Assembly (NCBI GenBank): GCA_035760965.1
Contig: DASTRY010000049.1
Span: 1 to 15,761, forward strand
DNA: 15,761 nucleotides
Source of the DNA: JADGHX01 sp035760965
Lineage (GTDB): Bacteria; Pseudomonadota; Gammaproteobacteria; Steroidobacterales; Steroidobacteraceae
Direction of reading: 5' to 3'
Part shown: positions 6,949-14,589 of the stretch, in pieces
Numbering within the stretch: the first letter of the stretch is position 1
How the letters are laid out: the number at the start of each line of letters is the position of its first letter
Notes under the pieces: model-generated
The model's input: only the letters and a program-made list of their open reading frames with translations
Databases searched by the model: none
Told to the model about the DNA's origin: nothing
Translations under genes and position numbers: made by a program

Positions 6949-6964
6949 ATGGTAACGGTACCAT
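6949..6964 (-). promoter_or_regulatory. LacI-family-type operator upstream of the esterase
   Basis: ATGGTAACGGTACCAT is a 16-bp near-perfect palindrome (14 of 16 positions symmetric) with a central CG. That matches the general LacI-family operator pattern TGNTANCGNTANCA. It lies 43 bp before the esterase ATG, in the only gap between the histidine kinase and the esterase, where a promoter is expected. A LacI-family regulator acting here would respond to a sugar or another small molecule. No such regulator gene is in the window. Confidence 0.6.
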
Positions 6965-7002
6965 AAAACGACCCGCTGCCGGCAAGGGCTGAACGCGAAG
7001 GG

Positions 7003-8904
7003 CTAGGTGCGCACGGCCTGACGGCCGCGTTCGATCGTCTCGCCGGACAGGCGGTCGAGCTGTCCGCTGCTGCTGCCAGCCGTGAACCGCGGAATGACGA
7101 CGCGAAAAGTCGCACCGTCGGTCGGATTGTTCTCCACCGTGAGTCGCCCGCGATGCGCTTCGACGATCGTGCGCGAGATGGCGAGCCCCATGCCCATGCC
7201 GGCGGGCTTCGTGGTGAAGAACGGATCGAAGATCGTCGGCAACACGTCGGTCGGGATGCCGGCACCCGAATCAGTGATGGCAATCTCGATCCATTCCGCG
7301 TCGGCGCGGCGAGCGTGCACCGCGACCCGTCTGCGGGACGGAGGCATCGGCGCGACTGCATCCATGGCATTCATGATCAGGTTGATCAGTACCTGCGACA
7401 AGTGAACTCGATCGCCTTCCGCGACGAGTGTGGCGGCCTCCACGGACGTTTCGAGCGCGACACCGCGCCGGACCGCATCGTTGCGCAGGATCGAGCTCAC
7501 GTCGTGCAGCAGCGCCTCGATGGGCAAGGCTTGAATATCCATTGGCCGGCGCTTCAGCATGGCTTGCAGCCGATCGATGACCTCGGCTGCGCGGGAGTTG
7601 TCGCGCTGGATGTCTTCGAGAATCGCCGTCAGCTCCGTGCGATCGACGTGCGGCATGCGAAGGAGCAGCCGCGCGGCCTGAGCGTTGCTCAGCATCGCGG
7701 TCAGCGGCTGGCGCAGCTCGTGCGCGAGTGTCGATGTGAGTTGACCGAGGGTACTCAGGCGTCCGGCGTGTGCGAGCTCGCGCCGCAGCTCCTCCAGCTC
7801 TTCCTGAGTGCGGTGCTGATCGGTGACCTCGCGCAGCACGCCGCGGATCAGTTTCCGACCCGAGGGCGTGTCGCGCTCCCAGCGGCCTCGAGCCACGAGC
7901 CAACGCGGTGCATCGCCCGGCGCGTGCACGCAGAACTCGACCTCCTGTTCCATGCCCGTCGCCTCGGCCGCATGCAGTGCTTTACTAACGCGTGCGACAT
8001 CCTCCGTGGAGATCCGCGGCAGCAGGTCTCGCGGCTCGAGGGGCCCGGTATCGTCCAAGCCGAACAAGCTGCGCGCGCGGTGCGTGGCCCAGAGCCGGCG
8101 CCTGGTCACGTCCCACGACCACAGCCCCAGTCCGGCTGCTGAGGCCGCGAGCTGCAGGGCGCGCTCGCTCTCGTGCAGCTCGCGTGCGAGCCGCGACGCT
8201 CGCAACGTATCGCGGCTCATTTCGAAGCCCATCGCGACCAGCGTGATCAGGAACGGCGGTGCGGTCAGGGTGGGCGTCTTCAGCAATCCCCAGACGACCA
8301 GCTGCGTATTGACGATGGCAATGGCGAAGAAGAAGGCAATGGCCCCGCCCACGACGAGCGCTTTGCGTCGTGCATCGGCGGTTCCTGTACGCCAGAGCGA
8401 GATCGCGGCATCCAAGACGTACACGATGGAAAGTAGGGCGGCAACGGTCGCAATCCACTGACGGGGTGCAGTAGTCGCGTCGCCGACGATCGAGATTTGC
8501 TCACCGAAGAGCGATACCTGCGCGATGCTGTCGATCCGCTCGAAATTGAAGTTCGGCTCGACCGCGAAGTTGCTCAGCAGGATCGTCACGCGCAGCGCGA
8601 TGAGGGTCCACATCAGCCACGCTCGCCCGGTGCCCAGGTACAGTTTGATGAAAACCACTGTCCCAACAATGAGAAAGAAGTTGGGAAGCTGGTACCAGCG
8701 CACCCAGTGGCCCCACTCCGCTGCGCTCGAGGCGTTCATCATCGCCAGCTCCAGGGCCGTCACACCCGCTGCGCCGAACGCGACGCTCGCGAACGCAAGG
8801 TTCGCGAGTGCGCGCCGGTCGAGTAACCACACGAGCGTGTGCAGGGCACCGAGCACCAGCGCGCCGGCGGCGATTACGGACCAAACGATCGTCACATAGC
8901 TCAT
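7003..8904 (-). CDS. Membrane PAS sensor histidine kinase
   Basis: This 633-residue protein has an N-terminal membrane domain (about 1-225) with roughly six or seven hydrophobic helices. A PAS fold follows at about 246-365 (ASAAGLGLWSWDVTRRRLW near the start, then a PAC-like GVLREVTDQ). The HisKA dimerisation domain holds the phosphoacceptor His395 in LAHELRQPLTAML. The HATPase_c domain is complete: N box around NLIMNAMDA (508-516), G1 DSGAGIP (545-551), F box FDPFFTTK (559-566) and G2 GMGMGLAIS (569-577). It has no receiver or output domain, and no response regulator gene is in the window, so it looks like an orphan kinase. I chose ATG 8904 over the TTG two codons upstream; neither has a clear SD. 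It is divergent from the TonB receptor, which suggests related regulation or sensing of the same ligand. Confidence 0.92.
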   Translation of the reverse strand: MSYVTIVWSVIAAGALVLGALHTLVWLLDRRALANLAFASVAFGAAGVTALELAMMNASSAAEWGHWVRWYQLPNFFLIVGTVVFIKLYLGTGRAWLMWTLIALRVTILLSNFAVEPNFNFERIDSIAQVSLFGEQISIVGDATTAPRQWIATVAALLSIVYVLDAAISLWRTGTADARRKALVVGGAIAFFFAIAIVNTQLVVWGLLKTPTLTAPPFLITLVAMGFEMSRDTLRASRLARELHESERALQLAASAAGLGLWSWDVTRRRLWATHRARSLFGLDDTGPLEPRDLLPRISTEDVARVSKALHAAEATGMEQEVEFCVHAPGDAPRWLVARGRWERDTPSGRKLIRGVLREVTDQHRTQEELEELRRELAHAGRLSTLGQLTSTLAHELRQPLTAMLSNAQAARLLLRMPHVDRTELTAILEDIQRDNSRAAEVIDRLQAMLKRRPMDIQALPIEALLHDVSSILRNDAVRRGVALETSVEAATLVAEGDRVHLSQVLINLIMNAMDAVAPMPPSRRRVAVHARRADAEWIEIAITDSGAGIPTDVLPTIFDPFFTTKPAGMGMGLAISRTIVEAHRGRLTVENNPTDGATFRVVIPRFTAGSSSGQLDRLSGETIERGRQAVRT

Positions 8905-8960
8905 ATGCAAGTTCGGGGAGCAGCTACTGTGAGATCCCCCTACGCTAAAATGATGCGCCT
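8905..8960. promoter_or_regulatory. 56-bp divergent promoter region (kinase / TonB receptor)
   Basis: This is the only space for promoters of the two divergent genes. TAAAAT at 8946-8951 is -10-like but too close to ATG 8961 for a normal leader and lacks a good -35. A loose inverted repeat, GGGGA (8915-8919) / TCCCC (8935-8939), brackets the centre. I see no recognisable Fur box. Confidence 0.35.
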
Positions 8961-11303
8961 ATGTCCTCGTCGCCGCGACTGAGGATTGGTAGTAGTGCCG
9001 GACACGCGCTCGTGGGGCTGTTCGCGATCGGTCGCGCGCTCGCGGGCGATCACGAACCGACGGACACGGTCACGGTTCTGGCCGCGAAGCGTGCGGAACC
9101 TCTGCAGAGTGTTCCCATGGCCGTTTCGGTGCTGAGCGGCGCAGACCTCGAGAGTGCCGGAATCACGGACCTCGGTTCGACCGCCCGGCGCCTGCCGATG
9201 CTTGGCATGCAGAGCAGCGTGAGCGCGGTCACCACGACGCTGCGAATACGGGGAATCGGGAATCTCGGCAACATTCCGACGTTCGAGCCGGCGGTTGCGC
9301 TCTTCATCGATGGCGCATACCGCTCGCGTTCGATGCTCGGGACGCAGGAGCTGCTCGATGTCGAGCGCATCGAAGTTCTCAGCGGACCGCAGAGCACTCT
9401 CTACGGGAAGAGCGCGAGCGCAGGCGTCATTGCCATCTATACACGCGAGCCCACGTCTCAGCTGAACGCCGCGGCTGAGCTGACGGGGGGCTGGATCGAC
9501 GGACCTGGATCGACCGGGCTCGGAAGCGTGAAGCTTTCGGCGAGCGGTCCGCTCTCCGCCACGGTCGGCGGCGGATTGTCTGCCGCCTGGGTCCGACACG
9601 GATTCACGATGACAAACGCGCTGGCGGGTGGTCCCGATGGCAACGACCTTTCGCGCGCAACCCTTCGGGGCCAGCTCGCCTGGCGACCGAGCGAGCGCTT
9701 GAAGGTCCGGTTCATTGCCGGGTACTCACGCGTCGATGACGACGAAGGGGAGTCGGATGTGGTGCTCGTTCCGGGAGCGAGATCGACGGCAATTGCAGAG
9801 TCGCTGCGCCGGCTCGGTTTGGCGTCGGACTGTTTCGACAACGAGCCGCGCAACCGCGTGACGTGCTCGACTGCGACCAACACTCTCGAGCTGGAAGCGA
9901 TCGACCTCACGCTCATCGGTGCGTACCAGCTTCCGAACGGCTGGGAGCTCACGTCGATCACGGGCTGGGATCGATATCGCGATCGGCGGAACGACGACGA
10001 CACGATGCAGCTGTCCACGCCGCTCTTGTTCTTCCATGACAGCGAGAAGGGCACGACGGTGCAGGAAGAGCTGCGGCTGAGCTCGGCGCCGCAGGCGCCG
10101 ATGCCGTGGTTGGCGGGCGTCTTCTATTACACGAACCAGTACGAGCGCGGGACGCGTGGCAAGCGCGCGATGTTCGGACCGGTCGGCGCGGCCGCGTTCG
10201 ATCCGTTTTGGCAGAGCACCCTCGGCCTTCCGCTCGCTCTGCCTGGCCAACAAGGGCTGCTGGATTCACGCCAGCGCACTGACTATGTCGGCGTGTTCGG
10301 GCAATTCACGTGGCGCTTCAATGAGCGCTTCTCGCTCGTCAACGGCGCGCGATGGCAGACGGACGAGAAGCGGGCGTCCATCGACAATTCGGTCACTGTT
10401 CCGGGTGCATCGGTCGTCTCGCTCACGCTCACTCCGGCCACCAGTCCCGCGGGCCCCGTCAATGGAGTCGCGAACCGTTCCTTTGCGGGCTGGGCGTGGT
10501 CCGTGACGCCGCAGTATCGCGTCAGCGACAACCTCATGTTCTACGCGATGGCGTCGCGAGGCGTGAAAGCCGGTGGTTTCAATATCGGCTTCGGTAACGC
10601 ACCGCTGGCGAAACGCGAGTTCGGGGATGAGCGCAGCGACAACTACGCCCTCGGCACTCGCGGCACGTTCGCGGATGGGCGCGGACGCGTTGCGGCCTCC
10701 GTTTTTCATACGACGTACAAGGACTATCAGGATGCGGCCTTCGCCTCCGCACAGTTCACGGTCGGGAATGTGGGGCGCGTTACGCTGAAAGGCGCAGAGC
10801 TCGACGGCAGGTTCGAAATGGGCGAGCACACGCGCGCCGATCTAGCCGTCTCGCTGGCCGATCTGGTCTACGCGAGGAACACGACGGCACCGTGCTACCC
10901 GGGCCGCGCGCCGGACGGCACGGCGCCGGGAGCGTGTGATCTGACGGGAGCGCATCCGATCGATGCTCCGAAATGGTCGACTCATCTGGGCCTCGAGCAC
11001 GTTCGAGCGCACGGATCGGCAGAGCTCTTCACGCGGTTCGATTGGTCGTGGATGGACGCGTACAGCACGAGCCTCGCCGCCGACCCGCGACTCACGCAGA
11101 GGCCTGTTCACCTGCTCGGGCTGCGCTGGGGTGTGCGCTTCCACGACTATGAAGTCGTGCTGGCGGGCGAGAATCTGCTCAACGAGCAGATCGTGTACAT
11201 CGACTCCGTCATGAACTTCTTCAACGACGCGAGCTATCAATCCTTCCTCGGTGACGCGCGGCGCTACAGCGTCACGTTTCGCGCGCACTTTGGCGCCGAG
11301 TAG
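8961..11303 (+). CDS. TonB-dependent outer-membrane receptor
   Basis: This 780-residue protein has an N-terminal signal-like segment (about 1-28, ending RALA before Gly29). A TonB-box-like DTVTVLA (35-41) follows. The plug domain spans about 45-163 and shows VPMAVSVLSGADLE (51-64), LRIRGIGN (94-101), FIDGAYRSR (115-123) and VERIEVLSGPQSTLYG (134-149). The remainder is a 22-strand-type beta-barrel with alternating residues, ending in YSVTFRAHF near the C-terminus. It imports a scarce ligand (siderophore, cofactor, oligosaccharide or other) using TonB energy. There is no N-terminal STN signalling domain, so it does not act as a FecA-type transducer. Neighbours do not fix the ligand: a sensor kinase lies divergently upstream and a secreted esterase further away. 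ATG 8961 is the only suitable start; the signal peptide is weakly hydrophobic. Confidence 0.93.
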   Translation: MSSSPRLRIGSSAGHALVGLFAIGRALAGDHEPTDTVTVLAAKRAEPLQSVPMAVSVLSGADLESAGITDLGSTARRLPMLGMQSSVSAVTTTLRIRGIGNLGNIPTFEPAVALFIDGAYRSRSMLGTQELLDVERIEVLSGPQSTLYGKSASAGVIAIYTREPTSQLNAAAELTGGWIDGPGSTGLGSVKLSASGPLSATVGGGLSAAWVRHGFTMTNALAGGPDGNDLSRATLRGQLAWRPSERLKVRFIAGYSRVDDDEGESDVVLVPGARSTAIAESLRRLGLASDCFDNEPRNRVTCSTATNTLELEAIDLTLIGAYQLPNGWELTSITGWDRYRDRRNDDDTMQLSTPLLFFHDSEKGTTVQEELRLSSAPQAPMPWLAGVFYYTNQYERGTRGKRAMFGPVGAAAFDPFWQSTLGLPLALPGQQGLLDSRQRTDYVGVFGQFTWRFNERFSLVNGARWQTDEKRASIDNSVTVPGASVVSLTLTPATSPAGPVNGVANRSFAGWAWSVTPQYRVSDNLMFYAMASRGVKAGGFNIGFGNAPLAKREFGDERSDNYALGTRGTFADGRGRVAASVFHTTYKDYQDAAFASAQFTVGNVGRVTLKGAELDGRFEMGEHTRADLAVSLADLVYARNTTAPCYPGRAPDGTAPGACDLTGAHPIDAPKWSTHLGLEHVRAHGSAELFTRFDWSWMDAYSTSLAADPRLTQRPVHLLGLRWGVRFHDYEVVLAGENLLNEQIVYIDSVMNFFNDASYQSFLGDARRYSVTFRAHFGAE

Positions 11304-11314
11304 TGGGGAGTGCC

Positions 11315-12442
11315 TCAGCCTCCACTGAGCGCAGCCGCGAGACTGCCGTGTGCCATCACGTCCTCGTGGGCGCCGGCGACCCGCTTCACCTGGAAGTTCT
11401 CGTGCAATTGTGCGGCGACTTCGGGGCTCACGTGCAGGTTGGCGATGGTCTCGTCGATGTCAGCCTGGAGCAACCCGTACCAGTGTCCATAGGAGCAGCT
11501 GTCTCGCTTGGGATCGACTCGGTCGTGGGTGAATCCGCGAAAGCGCGTCCCCCGCTTTTTCAGGTTTTCCGCGGTGACGTGCTGCTTCACGTCCTGCTTG
11601 ATGCGCTCGATGACCCACGCGCGAACAATTCGATACTCGTTGCTATCACAGCTCACGCAGACCTGGACGGTCGAGCCATCCTTCTTGGTCTGCGGCTCTC
11701 GTTTGTCGCAAGCAAAGTTGATCGCATCGAAGAGCAAGAGGTCCCGGCGCCCGCCGTGCGCGACACGGGCACCTGCGGCTCTCGCGGCGGACACGCCACC
11801 GCCGCTGTGGCCGCATACGATGACATGGCTCGGTTGCGCGCCCGTGGGAAGATGTCCCCCGTCGATGAGACGCGTGAACACGTCCTGCACATAGGCATCG
11901 CTGTGCTCCGGGACGTCGCCGAACTTCGAGCGCTCGCTTCCTTGCGGCAGGATTGCGATGACGAGCTTGCCTTCCGCCTTCGCGAGCGACAGCAATTGCT
12001 GCTCGGCCTGATACAGGTCGACATCGCGCAACTGGCCCGGCTGCAACACTCCCGCGTAATCCCGAGTGCCGGGCTCGAGCATGCGATAGCCCGCCCCGAA
12101 ACCATGGAAGTGCAACAGCACGTCCACATTGGCATCGTGCGGGACGAGCAGGTTGGGAATCAGCACGATCGCCCAAGCGTTCGGATCGCTGCGCAGCCCC
12201 TGGACGGGAATGCGCCACACCGCTGCGGATTCACCGGCCGGCGTCGCGCCCGGCACGATCTTGCCGGCCGCATCTACGCTGTGCACCGCGTGATTCGGAT
12301 CGTCCTTGTTCGTGCGTTTCTGCAGTAGCGATTGGATCTGCCGATTTCCGAGTCGCGTTGCCGGTGAAACGGACGACGGTGCGGAGAGGGTGGCTCTCGC
12401 CGAGGGTCTCTGCGCCGCAGGTTGAAAGACGCTTCGCTTCAC
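11315..12442 (-). CDS. Alpha/beta hydrolase with eCIS-cargo-like N-terminal motif
   Basis: This protein has 375 residues from GTG 12442. Residues 1-30 are Ala/Ser/Pro/Arg-rich and probably disordered. Residues 32-43 read LGNRQIQSLLQK, like the short leader motif of DUF4157-type proteins linked to contractile injection systems. The hydrolase core (about 75-375) shows an oxyanion-hole strand LLHFHGFGAGYR (109-120), RDVDLYQAEQQL (139-150), the nucleophile elbow CGHSGGG with Ser213, a likely acid Asp239 in LLLFDAIN and a likely base His359 in VAGAHEDVM. The triad therefore looks intact. The substrate is unknown; lipase, esterase or peptidase activity would fit. There is no signal peptide. GTG 12442 lies 20 nt after the upstream stop with AAGG about 11 nt before it; the open frame continues upstream to 12664, but only as an Arg-rich shadow of the previous gene. 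It is the last gene of a four-gene operon. Confidence 0.8.
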   Translation of the reverse strand: MKRSVFQPAAQRPSARATLSAPSSVSPATRLGNRQIQSLLQKRTNKDDPNHAVHSVDAAGKIVPGATPAGESAAVWRIPVQGLRSDPNAWAIVLIPNLLVPHDANVDVLLHFHGFGAGYRMLEPGTRDYAGVLQPGQLRDVDLYQAEQQLLSLAKAEGKLVIAILPQGSERSKFGDVPEHSDAYVQDVFTRLIDGGHLPTGAQPSHVIVCGHSGGGVSAARAAGARVAHGGRRDLLLFDAINFACDKREPQTKKDGSTVQVCVSCDSNEYRIVRAWVIERIKQDVKQHVTAENLKKRGTRFRGFTHDRVDPKRDSCSYGHWYGLLQADIDETIANLHVSPEVAAQLHENFQVKRVAGAHEDVMAHGSLAAALSGG

Positions 12443-12462
12443 GACGCCCGACGCCTTGCTGC

Positions 12463-14589
12463 CTAACGCTGCGAGCGCTTGCGCCGGGAACCCTTGCGGC
12501 GGCGTTTGCGTCGCGGCTCGGGCACCTTGATTTCTTCCTGCGGCGGCGTGTACGGGTCGTTGTGCGAGGGCACGACGTCGTCGACCGAGGAGTTGTCCAG
12601 CGGAAGCTCTTCGATGCCGAGCTCGCCCGGATCGGCGACATGATCGGCCTCGACAGGGTCCCATTCGAACGTGGCGTCGGCGTCCGTCGCGTCTTCGGGA
12701 GCAGGGCCGCGCGGATCCCGCGGCACTTTGCGCGGGGCCTCGGGCACGTCCGAGCGCGTGCTCGCGACGGTGCCGCGCTCGCCGCCGAACAGCTCCGGAT
12801 GTTGATGCGCGATCGCGTTCAACTGCTCCGCGAGCTCATTCTTCAAGCGCAACGCCTGCTGCTGCTTCGGCGCGCCGAGCTCGCCCTCGAGCGCTTCGTC
12901 CATCCGCGTTTCCGCTTCCTGTGCCTTGCGAATGACGTTCGCGATCTTGCCGCGCGCTGGGTGAGAGGGCGGTGTGCGCTCGAGCATCGCGTCGGCCTGC
13001 TCGATGATCGGGCTGCAGGCCGTACAAAGGCACAGCCGCAGTCGGCCCTCGTGGACCTCGAACCTCACTTGGTGAGCTTCGCGGCCGAGCACGACTCGCC
13101 GAGGCGCATCTGCACGCAAGGCTTGCGTCGTTTGCAGCCGTCGCCGCTGTGTCAGCCACTCGACCAGCGGCTTCTCGCCGAGGGTCTTGGCAAATCGGGT
13201 ATTGCGGAGCGCGTCGCCGCTCTTCTTCATGAGATAGGCAACGAGCGCGAGCAGTATCGCGCTCGCGAGAATGCCGATCGCCTCCGCGAGCGCGGCGCCT
13301 GCTTCATCGAGAAATTCCTCGCGGCCATTCGCATTCCAGAAGCGGCTGACGAATCGGCCGAGCTGCGCCATCAGGCTGCCGGCGATGCCGAGGATCGCCT
13401 CGACGAGCATGTACAGACCGTAGTACTGGAGAATCACGACCCCGATCTCGAATCCCAGCTGGGCACCGGGAATCGCGCCGACGCCGCCCGCGAGCGCACC
13501 GATCGCGGCGCCGATGGCCGTGCTCGCCGCCAGAATCGTGATCGCGTCGAACGCGAAATCGAGCAGGCCCGCGACCAACCCGCTCGCGACCTCGCCCACC
13601 CGGCGCTCGATCGCCTTCGGTATGTAGGGAACGGCCATCCGGCAGGCGACGCGCAGATCGGTGATCTTCTGCACGTAGGGGTCGAAACGCGTTCGGACCT
13701 TCGCCGTGCGGTAGAACGCCTCATGGTCGGCGAGTGCCTGGCGACGCTCCGCGATCCTGCGGCGCAATTTGGCCGGCATATCGGCGACCGCGCCGGAGCG
13801 GTCGATGAATTCCACTGGAATGAGGAGCGGCTGCGCGGCGGCGACATGCGCGCGCGGGTCGAGTCCGTTCAGCTCTGCGAGCACCGTCGGCATCTCGGGA
13901 TTGCCGGACAGGTACGCCGCCATCTGGCCGACGGTCGTCGCAGAATTGGGCGCGGCGGCGAAGACTCCGTCGCGCACCTCGCTCCACGTCGCCGAAAACC
14001 GCGGGGCCGTGCTCTCACGGGGCTCGTCCCGCTTTTCGGCGATTCGTACACGAAGAATGTCGAGCAGCGGAAAGCGGAAGCGCCGGTCGAGGTTGTTGAA
14101 GCGATCGCGCAGATGCTTCTGCACAGCGCCAACGGGAGCGGTCAGCGCCTCGAGGACGCTTGCTGCGCTGTCGCGGTCGAGCAGGCTGAACGCGGCCGTC
14201 AGCAGGCGCAGGCGAGTCGCGGAGCTTTCGAGCGTAAAGGGCCGCTGCAAGACGGCGCTGATCGCGTCCATTGCAGCGAACGAATCGGACTTTCCACCGC
14301 CCTCCAGATAGCCTAGTAGCACCTCGCGAGCTTCTTCGCGAGGCATTGGTTTCACGATGGGCAGCGACTCGGAGCCGCCGCCGCCCGCGCGGCGCGCGAT
14401 CGTCGGTTCTGCATTCGCCGGGCGGTGCGGCTCGCCGATCGCGCGTTTCGCCTGCAGCCAACGCGACAAGTTGGCGTTGCCGAATTGCTGCCCGGCGGAC
14501 GCGAGAGGCGTCATCAGCGGCGGAGCGCTCGAGCTCGCCGGCTGCTTCGCAGCGGGCTGCGCAGAGACGGTCTGCTTCACGCCGTTCAC
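12463..14589 (-). CDS. Multi-domain polymorphic-toxin/eCIS-cargo-like protein
   Basis: This protein has 708 residues. Residues 1-35 are a low-complexity leader. FGNANLSRWLQAKR (37-50), followed by AIGEP, resembles the N-terminal segment of DUF4157-type injection-system proteins. A helical region follows (80-185). TVGQMAAYLSGNP, then LAELNGLDP and LLIP (219-258), is LysM-like and may contact peptidoglycan or act as a tail-associated module. A hydrophobic Gly/Ala-rich region (about 333-455) looks membrane-inserting and resembles DUF6861-type segments of polymorphic toxins. A Cys-rich stretch (CLCTAC, 520-525) precedes a helical domain (528-600). The tail is an acidic, Pro-rich linker (610-690) and the strongly basic RRKRRRKGSRRKRSQR. 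I see no known enzymatic toxin domain at the C-terminus. GTG 14589 overlaps the SDR stop by 4 nt (GTGA), indicating translational coupling. Family assignments are by pattern only. Confidence 0.72.
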   Translation of the reverse strand: MNGVKQTVSAQPAAKQPASSSAPPLMTPLASAGQQFGNANLSRWLQAKRAIGEPHRPANAEPTIARRAGGGGSESLPIVKPMPREEAREVLLGYLEGGGKSDSFAAMDAISAVLQRPFTLESSATRLRLLTAAFSLLDRDSAASVLEALTAPVGAVQKHLRDRFNNLDRRFRFPLLDILRVRIAEKRDEPRESTAPRFSATWSEVRDGVFAAAPNSATTVGQMAAYLSGNPEMPTVLAELNGLDPRAHVAAAQPLLIPVEFIDRSGAVADMPAKLRRRIAERRQALADHEAFYRTAKVRTRFDPYVQKITDLRVACRMAVPYIPKAIERRVGEVASGLVAGLLDFAFDAITILAASTAIGAAIGALAGGVGAIPGAQLGFEIGVVILQYYGLYMLVEAILGIAGSLMAQLGRFVSRFWNANGREEFLDEAGAALAEAIGILASAILLALVAYLMKKSGDALRNTRFAKTLGEKPLVEWLTQRRRLQTTQALRADAPRRVVLGREAHQVRFEVHEGRLRLCLCTACSPIIEQADAMLERTPPSHPARGKIANVIRKAQEAETRMDEALEGELGAPKQQQALRLKNELAEQLNAIAHQHPELFGGERGTVASTRSDVPEAPRKVPRDPRGPAPEDATDADATFEWDPVEADHVADPGELGIEELPLDNSSVDDVVPSHNDPYTPPQEEIKVPEPRRKRRRKGSRRKRSQR

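Noticed and set aside
6906..7370. Upstream extension of the esterase frame
   Set aside because: It runs through the histidine kinase coding region and would hide the signal peptide; ATG 6905 has a strong SD.
8915..8939. GGGGA/TCCCC dyad in the kinase-receptor gap as an operator
   Set aside because: The arms are only 5 bp with 15 bp between them, which is easily chance in this composition.
11303..12328. 341-residue plus-strand open frame after the TonB receptor
   Set aside because: Antisense to the hydrolase, whose nucleophile elbow and triad are intact; the composition is shadow-like.
12443..12664. Upstream extension of the hydrolase overlapping the 708-aa gene
   Set aside because: The extension is an Arg/Ala-rich frame-shifted shadow of the preceding coding region. 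GTG 12442 after the upstream stop gives normal operon spacing.
12358..14316. 652-residue open frame on the plus strand opposite the 708-aa protein
   Set aside because: Arg/Ala/Leu-rich, with no domain-like pattern, and exactly antisense to a gene with clear domain structure and coupled overlaps. Long antisense frames are common in G+C-rich DNA.
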